A DNA stretch of 64,000 nucleotides from Pseudomonas sp. RIT288 (GTDB taxonomy: Bacteria > Pseudomonadota > Gammaproteobacteria > Pseudomonadales > Pseudomonadaceae): positions 124,001 through 188,000 of the forward strand of contig NZ_JFYN01000043.1 of the NCBI RefSeq assembly GCF_000631985.1, read 5' to 3'. The notes beneath the pieces were generated by a model. It did not search any database, was not told the DNA's origin, and saw only the letters and a list, made by a program, of their open reading frames with translations. Of this stretch, positions 1 to 10,299 are shown one piece after another. The position numbers and the translations under genes were made by a program. Each line of letters begins with the position of its first letter. Position 1 is the first letter of the stretch.

Positions 1-38
1 TTATTTCAATTCGGAAAGTGCTGTGACGGTGCCGGCCT

Positions 39-116
39 CTTCGCGAGCAGGCTCGCTCCCACTGGGGATTTGTGGTGGACACAAGTCCAGTGTGGGAGTG
101 AGCCTGCTCGCGATCG
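39..116. repeat. REP inverted pair downstream of the sulfatase gene
   Basis: Two copies of the Pseudomonas REP core (GCGAGCAGGCTCGCTCC and its reverse complement) face each other across about 25 bases. This is the usual BIME-like arrangement at the 3' side of a gene. Nothing else is visible in positions 1-185 except the hairpin at 152-169. Confidence 0.85.
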
Positions 117-151
117 GGGCCAACAAGGTCCCAAGTGAAGAATCAGGACCA

Positions 152-169
152 CCCGCCGATGAGGGCGGG
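152..169 (-). terminator. possible terminator hairpin after the sulfatase gene
   Basis: CCCGCC and GGGCGG pair around a short loop 16 bases beyond the sulfatase stop codon. The stem is strong, but the sequence that follows on the minus strand is only moderately T-rich, so this is a weak call. Confidence 0.4.
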
Positions 170-185
170 CGGCAGTTCAACGGTC

Positions 186-1775
186 TTACTGTGCAGCCGG
201 AGCCGCTTTCATTTTCTCTTCAATCTTCGCGTCGACCGCGGCACGGATCTGGTCGATGCTGAAACTCGCCGGTTTCTGGCTTGGCGGGTATTCGATGAAG
301 GTCTGCAGGAAGCGTGCTGCCTTGGTTGTCGCAACGGCAACCAGATAAACGTTCTTGGTCGACCAGTCGTAGTATTGATCGGAAACCACATCGGCCCGTT
401 CGTACGGGTCCATTCTCAGGTTGAAGATCTTGGGCACGCGCAAGGGGGTGAACGGGTTGCTCCAGACCGCAAAACCACCCGGCGCTCGCTGCTCGGCGAA
501 GACGGCCTTCCAGTTGCCAAAGCGCATTGAAACCAGCATGCCGTCGTCGTTGAAGTAATAGAACTCCTTACGCTCACCGTTGGGTTTCTGGCCGGTCAGA
601 TAGGGCAACTGGTTGTAACCGTCCAGATGCACTTTGAAGTTGCTGCCTCCGGAAGCCGGCGCCCAGCCCTTGAGCAGCTTGTCTTTGACCTCGGCGTCAC
701 CGGCAGCAGCGAGCAAGGTCGGGAACCAGTCCAGACCCGAGAACATCTCGTTGGACACTTCACCCGGTTTGATCTTGCCCGGCCAGCGAACCATCGCCGG
801 TACGCGGTAGGCGCCTTCCCAGTTGGAGTTTTTCTCATTACGGAACGGCGTAGTCGCCGCGTCCGGCCAGGAGAACTGGTTCGGGCCGTTGTCGGTGGTG
901 TAGACCACGATCGTGTTGTCGGCGATTTTCAGGTCGTCGAGCGTCTTGAGCAATTTGCCGACATCACCGTCGTGTTCCAGCATGCCGTCGGCGTATTCGT
1001 TGCCGGGCATGCCGCTCTGGCCCTTCATCGAATCACGCACGTGGGTGAACAGGTGCATGCGCGTGGTGTTCATCCAGACGAAGAACGGCTTGTCGGCCTT
1101 GGCCTGTTTCTCGATGAACGCTTGCGCGGCAGCGGTGGTTTCGTCGTCGATGGTTTCCATGCGCTTGGTGGTCAGCGCGCCGGTGTCCTCGATCTTGCCG
1201 TCGGCGAAACTGTGGATCACGCCCCGTGGCGAGTTGGCTTTGACAAAGTCCGGGTCATCCTTGGGCCAGTAGGGGCGTTCGGGTTCCTCTTCGGCGTTGA
1301 GGTGATAGAGGTTGCCGAAGAATTCGTCGAAACCATGGTTGGTTGGCAGGTATTCATCCTTGTCCCCAAGATGGTTCTTACCGAACTGGCCGGTGGCGTA
1401 ACCCTGAGATTTGAGCGCCTGAGCGATGGTGATATCGCGCTTTTGCAGGCCCACCGTTGCTCCCGGTGCGCCGACTTTCGACAGGCCGGTACGCAGCGGC
1501 GTCTGGCCGGTGATGAACGAGGAACGTCCGGCGGTGCAGCTGTTCTCCGCGTAGTAGTCAGTGAACATCATGCCTTCTTTGGCAATCCGGTCGATGTTCG
1601 GGGTCTTGTAGCCCACCACGCCCATGGAGTAGGCGCTGATGTTGGTCTGGCCGATGTCATCTCCGAAGATCACCAGAATGTTGGGTTTCTCAGCCGCTGT
1701 GGCGGTTGCCGACAGCGCCATCACCGAGGTTGCCACCAGGGCGAGTTTCGGTAGCCACTTGCGTATGCGAGTCAT
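186..1775 (-). CDS. exported type I sulfatase (arylsulfatase family)
   Basis: This 529-residue protein has a clear signal peptide (about residues 1-28) and the alkaline phosphatase-fold sulfatase layout. Asp39-Asp40 are the first metal ligands. C80-T-A-G-R84 is a C-x-A-x-R site where the cysteine is normally oxidised to formylglycine. A GKNHLG segment and a DNG motif complete the active site. It should hydrolyse sulfate esters in the periplasm; the substrate cannot be read from the sequence. The formylglycine-generating enzyme needed for a Cys-type sulfatase is not in this window. The gene is last in a 12-gene minus-strand run, 71 bases after the HAD gene, and has a good AAGGAG site before the ATG. 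Other family members use C-x-P-x-R, so the alanine variant is slightly unusual but within the known pattern. Confidence 0.93.
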   Translation of the reverse strand: MTRIRKWLPKLALVATSVMALSATATAAEKPNILVIFGDDIGQTNISAYSMGVVGYKTPNIDRIAKEGMMFTDYYAENSCTAGRSSFITGQTPLRTGLSKVGAPGATVGLQKRDITIAQALKSQGYATGQFGKNHLGDKDEYLPTNHGFDEFFGNLYHLNAEEEPERPYWPKDDPDFVKANSPRGVIHSFADGKIEDTGALTTKRMETIDDETTAAAQAFIEKQAKADKPFFVWMNTTRMHLFTHVRDSMKGQSGMPGNEYADGMLEHDGDVGKLLKTLDDLKIADNTIVVYTTDNGPNQFSWPDAATTPFRNEKNSNWEGAYRVPAMVRWPGKIKPGEVSNEMFSGLDWFPTLLAAAGDAEVKDKLLKGWAPASGGSNFKVHLDGYNQLPYLTGQKPNGERKEFYYFNDDGMLVSMRFGNWKAVFAEQRAPGGFAVWSNPFTPLRVPKIFNLRMDPYERADVVSDQYYDWSTKNVYLVAVATTKAARFLQTFIEYPPSQKPASFSIDQIRAAVDAKIEEKMKAAPAAQ

Positions 1776-1846
1776 CTGACTTGCTCCTTATCGCGGGGGT
1801 CGTTGTTGCGACTTACGTTTCTTGCAGTCCTGCATCACGCTTTTTC

Positions 1847-2865
<1,019 letters not shown>

Positions 2866-2869
<4 letters not shown>

Positions 2870-4269
2870 GGGAACTCCCTTTCCTGAACGGGGTTGAGCG
2901 GGCGCAGGGCCGACGCCGGTTTGTGCGCCTTTTGTTCGGCCTGATGGTGAAGCGTAGTCAACGATGCACGTAGTTGAGCGAGTGTTTGTGCAGGCTGCGG
3001 ATCACGTCCGTAAAGCCCGCGCAACAGGCCTTGCAGGCGTGGGCCGGCATTCACCAGTTGCAGCCCCAGCCGACTGCGCCGCAGCCACAGGTACAACGCG
3101 CTCAATTGCGCCGGTCGAGCCTGCAGTTGCGGGTTGATTTGCTGCCAGGCGAACTCCGCCGATTGCTCCCAGGCCAGTTGCCGCGCGTGTTTGCGTGCCT
3201 GCCATTGGCGCCGGGCACGCATCAGCGCCGGACGCAGCCAATAACCGATGCCAATGCAGACGGCGAGTAGTGCCAGCCACAGCAGCCAGCGCGTGGAAAA
3301 ATGCGGGTTATTGCGGCCGAGCTGCTGGAGATCCTCGGTGATCGAGAACACCGGTTTGTAGGCACTGTTGGCTGTGACTTCGAAGGTCACGGCGGGCACT
3401 TGCGCAGTTCGGCTCTGCTGCGCTTTCACATCCCACCATTTCACCGCGATGGCCGGCAGGGTGTAGGCGCCAGCCTTGTCGATGCGGTAGGTGACGGCGT
3501 CGATCCGCTGACCACCGAGCACGTTGCCGCGACCGTCATCCAGGCGGGTGACTTGCGGGGTCTGCAGATAACGACTCAGGCCGGCCACGTCAGCCAATGA
3601 CGGAACCGGCAGCGCCATCGCCAGTGCGCCATCGGCCTGCAGGGTCAGTTGACGGGTGATGCTGTCGCCGGTTTTCAACGGAGTTGCCGAATTGATCAGG
3701 CTTTGGCTCAGACGCAGACCGCTGGCCACCAGCGGCGTTTCTCCGGGCATGAACCCTGGAGGCTGAGCGGCACTGAAGTGCAATGGTTGACTGTGTGCGC
3801 TGATCGCTGTGCTGGCCTGACCCGGTGTCGCACTGACCGTCAACGCCGGAATGTCGAAGCGGCGCGCAACATTCGGCGTGATCAGGTAGCTGTAGCGCAA
3901 GCCGCTGAAGGATTGCCCGTCGATGGTCTGATTCAGGTGTTGCGCCTGGCCGTCGGGCGGCGTGACCAGGGCGCCGTCGAGTTTCAGCTCGGGCAGGGTG
4001 GCAGCGCTGGTGAACCAGGTGTCGGTGAGCACGTCGACTTGCAGCTCGACCAGTCCGCCGACCATCGCGCCTTCAGCGGGTTGCAGGTGGGCCTGGATTT
4101 TCAGTTGGGGTTCGGCGGCAGAGGCCTGGATTGTGAACAGGCAACTGGTGAGCAGGGTCAGCAGGGTTGCGGTGATCAGGCGGGCGCCATCGCGAGCACA
4201 GGGGATTTGTGTGCGCCGAAACTCTTCTGTAGGAGTGAGCCTGCTCGCGATAGCCGCAACCCGGTTCAT
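2866..4269 (-). CDS. BatD-like membrane protein with a REP-encoded N-terminus
   Basis: This 467-residue protein has a secretory leader (hydrophobic residues about 31-48, A-x-A site near 52), then a beta-rich BatD domain of the kind that accompanies VWA proteins. One transmembrane segment follows in the last third (the stretch WLLWLALLAVCIGIGYWL), with a basic cytoplasmic tail after it. The start at 4269 overlaps the stop of the upstream VWA gene as ATGA. The odd point is that roughly residues 5-29 are encoded by a REP pair, so the signal peptide has a long hydrophilic, non-homologous extension in front of its hydrophobic core. Whether it is translated from 4269 or from a non-ATG start closer to the hydrophobic core is unclear. 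Confidence 0.82.
4188..4253. repeat. REP pair inside the batD reading frame
   Basis: A full REP (AGGAGTGAGCCTGCTCGCGA at 4231-4250) faces a shortened partner at about 4189-4212 that has lost its central bases. The pair lies within the 5' end of batD and is read in frame without a stop. Confidence 0.85.
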
Positions 4270-5846
4270 GGCCTGGCCCCCGACTGATCCTGCAAACTGA
4301 ACTTCTGCTTGAGAAACTTCGCCGGCGAAGTCGTCAGGTTCTGCAACCACAACGCATCGGACGTCGCCTGTTCGGTCTCGACCTTTTTGCTCTGGCCCTT
4401 GCCCGGTGCCTTGTCGAATTTCACTTCGTCCGGTTTGGTCTCGGGGGCGTTCTTTTCTGCGCTGTCGGTGTCCTTGAGCAACGCCTGCGCCAGTGCCAGA
4501 TTGGCCGTGGCTTCGGGGAACTGCGGTTGCCGCTGCAAGGCCTGGCTGTAAGCGGCAATCGCCTGATCGAACTTGAAGCGCCGTACGTAAATGTTGCCCA
4601 GGTAGAACCACGCTTGCGCCGTGTCCAGCCGGGCAAAGGTCGCCAGTGCGAGGTCGTAGTCCGCCGCATGATAGGCCGCCACGCCTTTCCAGTACGGATC
4701 GACAAACAGCGCCGCCGCTTGCGGCCAATGCTCATGCTCGACAGCCCAGCGCCCTTGCTGATCGCGGGTGAAAAACGCGTCGGTCAGTGCACTGGCCTGT
4801 GCGGGTGCGGCAGGCCAGCCAAGGCTTGTGGCCAGCAGCAGCGCCGGTACCCAGTTGACGCTCCAGCCCTTGCGCATACCGAGCAGCGCCAACAATAGAA
4901 GAGGCCAGCACAGCCAGTAACCGGCGTCCTTCCAGTGCAATTGCTGTTGTTCGGCGCTGGCACTCTGGAAATGTTGCTGGGCGTGCAACTCGATCCAGTC
5001 CAGATCATTGTCGTCGAGGGTGAGGCTGCCCAGCGGCGCGTCGAGAGCGGCGGCCAATTGCCTGAGTGCCGCCGGATCGAAATGGCCGAGCAGCGGGCGC
5101 CCGTTGCTGTCGACTGCCGGCTGGCCGTTGGCGCCCTGGATCACCCCGCCATCCGCATTGCCGACCGCGAGTACCAACACCTGCAATTGGCTGTCGGCGA
5201 GTTGTTTGCCGAGGCCATCGAGTTGCGTGGTGTCAGCGCCGTCGGTGATCAGCAGCAGGCTGCCCGGGGTTTGCTCGGCGCTGAGCAGACGTTTGGCCTG
5301 CTCGATGACGGCGCTAACGTCCTTGCCCGGTTTGTCGATGAGGCCTGTGCCCAGCGCCTGAATGAAGGTGTCGAGCAACGCCGGATCGTCGGTCGGTGGC
5401 AACACCAGATGCGCGCTGCCGGCATAGGCGATCAGCGCGGTTCGGGCGCCCGCGCGACGCTGGATCAGGTCGTGCAGTTTGTGTTTGGCCGCTTCCAGGC
5501 GCGTCGATGGTACGTCGCTGGCGTCCATAGATGGCGACAGATCCACGGCGACGATCAGCGGCGCGCGATTCTCCAGAAAGTCCGGGCGATCCTGCTCCCA
5601 GGTCGGCCCGGCGGCGGCGATGGCGCCGATTATCAGCATCGCGCACAGCCAGTGCACCGGACGCAGGCGCTGCTGATCCTTTGGAGTCACCAGCAGATGC
5701 GGCAGCAAGTGTTCGGCGATGTTGCTGCGCAGCCGGCGCTGCAAGTCGCGGCTACGGCGCCAGAGCAGCGGCAGCAGCGCGGCGAACAGCGCGAGCAGCA
5801 GCCACAGCGGGCGCAGGAAATGCAAGTCACCGAGATTGATCTCCAT
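4266..5846 (-). CDS. BatB/BatC-like VWA-TPR membrane protein
   Basis: This 526-residue protein joins two Bat modules. A transmembrane helix at about residues 13-29 and another at 66-80 are followed by a VWA domain with the metal-binding D102-L-S-P-S106 motif. Two hydrophobic segments then lead into a TPR region; one repeat is visible at AWFYLGNIYVRR and its continuation. The C-terminal tail is charged and low in complexity. The start chosen, ATG at 5846, lies one base after the stop of the batA-like gene. An upstream in-frame ATG at 5873 would overlap that gene and has no better support. VWA proteins of this class work with MoxR ATPases at the inner membrane; the client is unknown. Confidence 0.88.
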   Translation of the reverse strand: MEINLGDLHFLRPLWLLLALFAALLPLLWRRSRDLQRRLRSNIAEHLLPHLLVTPKDQQRLRPVHWLCAMLIIGAIAAAGPTWEQDRPDFLENRAPLIVAVDLSPSMDASDVPSTRLEAAKHKLHDLIQRRAGARTALIAYAGSAHLVLPPTDDPALLDTFIQALGTGLIDKPGKDVSAVIEQAKRLLSAEQTPGSLLLITDGADTTQLDGLGKQLADSQLQVLVLAVGNADGGVIQGANGQPAVDSNGRPLLGHFDPAALRQLAAALDAPLGSLTLDDNDLDWIELHAQQHFQSASAEQQQLHWKDAGYWLCWPLLLLALLGMRKGWSVNWVPALLLATSLGWPAAPAQASALTDAFFTRDQQGRWAVEHEHWPQAAALFVDPYWKGVAAYHAADYDLALATFARLDTAQAWFYLGNIYVRRFKFDQAIAAYSQALQRQPQFPEATANLALAQALLKDTDSAEKNAPETKPDEVKFDKAPGKGQSKKVETEQATSDALWLQNLTTSPAKFLKQKFSLQDQSGARP

Positions 5847-5847
5847 C

Positions 5848-6840
5848 TCAGGCCTCCTGCCGCTGGCGGGCAAGTGCCAGGCGCGGGCGCAGCACGGCGC
5901 CGAGGTGATACAGCGCCAACAACCCCAGTGCCGTGCCCAACGGCCAATGGAACAACTCGCGTTGTGGCTGATGGCTGAGGGTTTTCACCTGATGCGGCGT
6001 GAGGCGGTCGAGGGTGCTGTAGACCTGATCCAGCGCCGTACGATCTTCGGCGCGGAAGAACTGCCCGCCAGTGGTCTGGGCGATCTGTTGCAGCCCGCGC
6101 AGATTGACCTGCGCCTCGCCGGACGCCGTCGGGTCGCCGATGCCGATGGTGTGAATGACCACGCCCTTGTTGGCGGCCATTTCCGCGGCGTGATCGGGGG
6201 TGATCGCGCTGCTGGTGTCGTTGCCGTCAGTCAGCAGGATCAGCACCTTTTGCTGTTCGTGCGCCTGGTCGAGCAGCTTCAGGCTCAAACCGATGGCATC
6301 ACCGATGGCGGTGTTCGGCCCGGCCATGCCGATGCCGGTGTCGGCCAACAACAGCGCAAGGCTGGCGTGATCGAGGGTCAGCGGCGCCTGCGGATAGGCG
6401 CCGCTGCCGAACACGATCAGACCGATGCGGTCGTCAATGCGCTTGTCGATGAAGCCTTGCACGACCTGTTTGACGGCGGCGAGACGATTGATTTTCTGGC
6501 CATTGGCATTGCTGAAATCTTCGGTTTCCATCGACTGCGAGATGTCGATGGCGAGCATCAGGTCGCGTACCGGTTGCTGGCGTTCGATGGTTTTTTCGAC
6601 GAACACCGGGCGCGCGGCGGCGAGCAGGATCAGCGCCCAGACCAGCAGGTTCAGCAGCAGTTGCCAGGGGTTCTGACGGTTGCCGACCTGGCTCGGCGCT
6701 TCCCCGACGGCGCGGCTCATGGCGCCGAAAAACGGCACGCGCACGGCGCTGCGCGCTTCCTGATACGCCGGCAGATAACGCAAGGTCAGCCACGGCAGCG
6801 GCAGCAGGAGCAGCAGCCACGGGTAATCAAGCTGCCACAT
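5848..6840 (-). CDS. BatA-like VWA membrane protein
   Basis: The 330-residue product has a membrane anchor at about residues 8-22, a second hydrophobic segment at 60-78, and a VWA domain with an intact MIDAS motif D99-I-S-Q-S103. A final hydrophobic segment near the C-terminus brings it back to the membrane. The start at 6840 follows a GGTGGAG ribosome site and overlaps the DUF4381 gene by 14 bases. It pairs with the neighbouring VWA-TPR protein, as BatA and BatB do in other bacteria, with the VWA domain predicted in the periplasm. Confidence 0.88.
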   Translation of the reverse strand: MWQLDYPWLLLLLPLPWLTLRYLPAYQEARSAVRVPFFGAMSRAVGEAPSQVGNRQNPWQLLLNLLVWALILLAAARPVFVEKTIERQQPVRDLMLAIDISQSMETEDFSNANGQKINRLAAVKQVVQGFIDKRIDDRIGLIVFGSGAYPQAPLTLDHASLALLLADTGIGMAGPNTAIGDAIGLSLKLLDQAHEQQKVLILLTDGNDTSSAITPDHAAEMAANKGVVIHTIGIGDPTASGEAQVNLRGLQQIAQTTGGQFFRAEDRTALDQVYSTLDRLTPHQVKTLSHQPQRELFHWPLGTALGLLALYHLGAVLRPRLALARQRQEA

Positions 6841-7405
6841 GGTGTTGCTCCACCCAATGTTGGCAGGTGTCGAACAGCGCCTGGCGCTGTTCGACGGGGA
6901 GGGCACGCAGGGTGGCGTCGGGGGCGTAGGCGAGCTGGGCGAGTTGTGCGCTGAAATTGGCCGGTAGAGGTTTCTTGCTGTGTTGCTGCAAAAACGCCTG
7001 CCAGTCCGATCTCCCCAACGCCGCCACCCCTGTAGGAGCTGCCGAAGGCTGCGATCTTTTGACGTTGCCTTTAAACAACAAGATCAAAAGATCGCAGCCT
7101 TCGGCAGCTCCTACAGGGCAGTGTTTCAAGGGCATCGAGAGCGCCACGCGTTTGAGCAGTTCGGGCAACTCGCGCAGGGCATTGAGATCATCACTGCGCT
7201 CACGCAACTGCGCCAGCCGCACCAGCGCTTCGCGCCGATACTGATCCCGTCGCCATTGCACATAACGCCGCACGCCAACAATCAACGCCAGCACAACCAA
7301 TAGCGCGAGCAACAGCCACCAGCCCCAGGTCTGCGGCGCATAACTCACCGGCGCCGGCAGGCTCAGCTCCTTGAGCTGACTGATGTCGGGGATGTTCGGA
7401 TTCAT
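6827..7405 (-). CDS. DUF4381 protein interrupted in frame by a palindromic repeat
   Basis: This 192-residue protein has the DUF4381 layout usual between DUF58 and VWA genes in MoxR operons: a short N-terminal segment, one transmembrane helix at about residues 28-44, then a cytoplasmic helical region. Residues 97-125 are encoded by an 86-base palindrome of the kind otherwise found between genes here. The insertion keeps the frame, adds about 29 residues with a GAAEGC...SQPSAAPTG pattern, and leaves the conserved regions on both sides readable. The start overlaps the DUF58 stop as ATGA. Whether the protein still works cannot be judged from sequence. Confidence 0.85.
   Translation of the reverse strand: MNPNIPDISQLKELSLPAPVSYAPQTWGWWLLLALLVVLALIVGVRRYVQWRRDQYRREALVRLAQLRERSDDLNALRELPELLKRVALSMPLKHCPVGAAEGCDLLILLFKGNVKRSQPSAAPTGVAALGRSDWQAFLQQHSKKPLPANFSAQLAQLAYAPDATLRALPVEQRQALFDTCQHWVEQHHVAA
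7030..7117. repeat. long GGAGCTGCCGAAGG palindrome inside a gene
   Basis: The left arm starts CTGTAGGAGCTGCCGAAGG and the right arm ends with its reverse complement, with a short AT-rich centre. The same element recurs between genes at 14170, 14837, 17560, 27555, 35096 and 48657. Confidence 0.93.
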
Positions 7406-8337
7406 CGCCGTGGGCCGGCAGACTTGCCAAGCTCGGCGCGCAATTGCGCGCGGGCCTCTTCGGCGGTGCTGAACATCATCAGCGGCACCTGACTGCGACG
7501 CAGCAGCATGGCGACGTCCTTGAGCCGGCCACCGAGGTAATCGCCCAATGGCTGGTGCACGCTGCGTTTCTCGACAGCCAGTTCCACCTGCAATTGGCCT
7601 TGGGTGACCAGCAGCCGGCCATCGCTCGGCAGCTTCAAGGCCAGTGGATCGTAGACTTGCAGGGCGATCACGTCGTTATGCGCGCGCAGTTGCCGCATCA
7701 ATTGCAAGGTACGTTCACCGGCTCCGGCGAAGTCGCTGACGATGCAGATCAAATGGTCGTGACCGGCCAGCGCCAGGCAGCGCTGCAAGGCCTTGTCCAA
7801 TTGATCCTCGTCTTCGGCGTCAGGATTGCCCGCGTTCAGCGCCTGATTCTGTTGCGCCACGCGGCTGAGCAGGGCTTCGACCCGCTTGCGGCTGCGCAAC
7901 GGCGCGATGCTGTCGATGCGCTGATCGTTGAACACCAGACCGCCGACCCGGTCACCGGCGTTGAACACCATCCACGCTGCCAGTGCGCCGAGTTCTGCGG
8001 CGAGGGCGGACTTGAAACTGCGTTGCGAGCCGAAGAACATCGACATGCGCTGATCGACCACGATCAATGCCGGGCGATCGCGTTCTTCAGTAAACGTGCG
8101 TACCACCGGTTTGCCGGTGCGCAGCGAGGCGCGCCAGTCGAGGTGGCGTAAATCATCGCCGGTTTGATAGCGGCGCAACTCATCGAAGTTCAAGCCACGG
8201 CCACGCAGGCGCGAGGCATGGTTGCCGGCGAGGATGCTGCCCTGGGGTTGGCGCGCCAGAAAACTCAGGTCACGGGCCTTGAACTCCAGCGCCATCAATT
8301 GCGCCAGAGAGACGTAGACCAGACCCTCCGTGTTCAT
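7402..8337 (-). CDS. DUF58 (VWA-like) protein of a MoxR operon
   Basis: The 311-residue product matches the DUF58 family. It has the signature around FDELRRYQTGDDLRHLDWRA, then a VWA-like fold whose metal site is degenerate (DQRMS in place of D-x-S-x-S). No signal peptide or membrane helix is seen, so it is probably cytoplasmic. The ATG at 8337 overlaps the moxR stop as ATGA; the upstream in-frame extension lies inside moxR and was not used. In comparable operons DUF58 proteins are coupled to the MoxR ATPase. Confidence 0.9.
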   Translation of the reverse strand: MNTEGLVYVSLAQLMALEFKARDLSFLARQPQGSILAGNHASRLRGRGLNFDELRRYQTGDDLRHLDWRASLRTGKPVVRTFTEERDRPALIVVDQRMSMFFGSQRSFKSALAAELGALAAWMVFNAGDRVGGLVFNDQRIDSIAPLRSRKRVEALLSRVAQQNQALNAGNPDAEDEDQLDKALQRCLALAGHDHLICIVSDFAGAGERTLQLMRQLRAHNDVIALQVYDPLALKLPSDGRLLVTQGQLQVELAVEKRSVHQPLGDYLGGRLKDVAMLLRRSQVPLMMFSTAEEARAQLRAELGKSAGPRR

Positions 8338-9314
8338 GCCGGAATCGCCACTTTGTCCAACAAACGGTCGAGCACCTGATCGGCAGTCACGCCATCCGCG
8401 ACCGCGTCGTAGCTCAATTGCAGGCGATGGCGCAGCACCGGATGCACCACGGCGCGCACGTTGTCCGGCGAGACGAAATCCTGGCCCTGCAACCACGCAT
8501 CAGCCCGCGCGCAACGATCCAGGCCGATGCCGCCACGGGGACTGGCACCAATGCTGATCCAGCGTCCGAGGTCTCCGTCGTAATCGGCCGGGTGGCGAGT
8601 GGCGTTGATCAGGTCGATCAGGTAGCGGTCGATGGCCGGCGACACATGCACCGCGCTGACCTCCTTGCGCGCCTCGAAGATCACTTCCTGTGACAGGCTG
8701 AAGCCCTTGCCCGGCGCGGTGTTCGCGCCCTGGGCAAACTCTTCGGCGCGCAACAGACGCAGCACCTGGCTTTCGTTGTCGGCGCTGGGGTAATCCAGCA
8801 GCACCTTCATCAGGAACCGGTCCATCTGCGCTTCAGGCAACGGATAAGTGCCTTCCTGCTCGATCGGGTTTTGCGTGGCGACCACAATGAACAGTTCCGG
8901 CAGCAGGTGACTGGTGCCGGCCACGGTAATCTGCCGTTCTTCCATGGCTTCCAGCAGCGCCGCCTGCACTTTGGCCGGGGCGCGGTTGATCTCGTCGGCG
9001 AGGATCAGATTGCCGAACAGCGGGCCTGGCTGGAAGCGGATCTCGTTTTGCCCGGCGACCTGATGCAGCACTTCGGCGCCGGTGATGTCCGAGGGCAGCA
9101 AGTCGGGGGTGAACTGGATGCGGCTCATCTTCGCGTCCAGATGCGTGGCCAACGCCTTGACCGTGCGCGTCTTGGCCAGCCCCGGCAGGCTTTCCAGCAG
9201 CAAGTGTCCGTTGGCCAGCAGGCCAAGGAGGATCTGCCGAATGACCTGATCCTGGCCGAGTACGGCTTCGGCGATGCTCGCTTGCAGGGCGTTGAGGTCG
9301 GTGAGTGTGGTCAT
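8334..9314 (-). CDS. MoxR-family AAA+ ATPase
   Basis: This 326-residue protein has a Walker A variant G45-L-A-K-T49, a Walker B I104-L-A-D-E108 followed by INRAP, and sensor 1 in the VATQNP segment. Those are hallmarks of the MoxR branch. MoxR ATPases act as chaperone-like machines together with VWA proteins, often to mature or activate an enzyme or complex. The gene heads the chain moxR, DUF58, DUF4381, batA-like, batB/C-like, batD, in which every junction overlaps or is one base apart. It lies 22 bases after a transporter-like gene, so it is probably co-transcribed with the exported proteins encoded upstream. Confidence 0.95.
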   Translation of the reverse strand: MTTLTDLNALQASIAEAVLGQDQVIRQILLGLLANGHLLLESLPGLAKTRTVKALATHLDAKMSRIQFTPDLLPSDITGAEVLHQVAGQNEIRFQPGPLFGNLILADEINRAPAKVQAALLEAMEERQITVAGTSHLLPELFIVVATQNPIEQEGTYPLPEAQMDRFLMKVLLDYPSADNESQVLRLLRAEEFAQGANTAPGKGFSLSQEVIFEARKEVSAVHVSPAIDRYLIDLINATRHPADYDGDLGRWISIGASPRGGIGLDRCARADAWLQGQDFVSPDNVRAVVHPVLRHRLQLSYDAVADGVTADQVLDRLLDKVAIPA

Positions 9315-9336
9315 GGGACAGTCCTTTGGGGCCGGT

Positions 9337-10287
9337 CTAGAAAAACGCCAGAGTCATGTTGACGGCAATCCCGTTGCCTTCGGGGCGGTTCTTGGTGTCG
9401 AACTCCGGCACCCAGCGCGCACTGATGTTGGCCTGGGCGTCGGCGAATTTTCCGGCCCAGGCGACCACCGGCCCGGCGCCGACCGAGCGGCCACGGAAGC
9501 CATTCAGGCTGTCGGCGGTCTGCCCCTTGTCGTCGGTGACTTGCTGGATATAGCCGGCCGCCAGACCGGCGCTCCAACCACTGCCGAAGCCGTGAGTCCA
9601 CAAGGCATCGAGGGTGAAGATGTTGCCGTTGCGGTAATCGGTGGCGGTGTTTTCGGTGTAGAACTCCAGTCCACTGGACAGGGTGAATTCACCACCCTTG
9701 CCGTCCAGATGGGTGAAGGCCACGGTGGGCATGAACGTGTAATTGTTCTGCCCCGGGTTGGCCAGGCGATTGTCGTTGTAGGCGCCGGTCGGCACGTAGA
9801 TCGGCAGGGAGAACGCGATGTGGTTCAACTCGTCGAAGTGGTAGCCGGCGGCAATCGGAGTGACCAACGCGTCGGCGAACTGGGTCCCGGAATCGCTGGT
9901 GCCGAGGGTGCGTCCGCGCGGTCCGGTGATGGCCGCGTCTATGTCGGTGTACTGCACAGGAACACCGATTGCCGAGGCGAAGTTCCATGGGCCTTTGCCG
10001 GTGTCCCAGATGTGCGTCAGGTTGGTCATGGTGTAGGACACTTTCATGTCGATCCCTGCACTGACTTCACCGGAAATCGGCGCGCCGCGACTGCCTTTTA
10101 GCGATCCGTCGTACCAGATGCTGGTGACCGAGACTACCCAGCCCGGTTCGGGCGGGATGATCCCGGCGTTGGAATACACCTGTTGCCCGGTGATCGGCCG
10201 GCCCACGCCACCTTCAGCTGCATAGAGTTGAGTACTGCCGATCATGCACAGCGCCAGCAGCGGACGCACAACGTAAGGCTTGACCAT
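9337..10287 (-). CDS. outer-membrane transporter-like protein (phenol MetA/SphA type)
   Basis: The 316-residue protein has a signal peptide (about residues 1-23, cut near YAAEGG). The remainder is rich in alternating hydrophobic beta strands and resembles the MetA-pathway phenol degradation/SphA group of predicted outer-membrane channels. It ends in a phenylalanine pair, as barrels often do. The ATG at 10287 was preferred to the GTG one codon earlier because CGGAG sits 6 bases before it. The substrate is unknown; it is sandwiched between DUF1254 genes and moxR. Confidence 0.72.
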   Translation of the reverse strand: MVKPYVVRPLLALCMIGSTQLYAAEGGVGRPITGQQVYSNAGIIPPEPGWVVSVTSIWYDGSLKGSRGAPISGEVSAGIDMKVSYTMTNLTHIWDTGKGPWNFASAIGVPVQYTDIDAAITGPRGRTLGTSDSGTQFADALVTPIAAGYHFDELNHIAFSLPIYVPTGAYNDNRLANPGQNNYTFMPTVAFTHLDGKGGEFTLSSGLEFYTENTATDYRNGNIFTLDALWTHGFGSGWSAGLAAGYIQQVTDDKGQTADSLNGFRGRSVGAGPVVAWAGKFADAQANISARWVPEFDTKNRPEGNGIAVNMTLAFF

Positions 10288-10299
10288 CACTGGCTCCGT

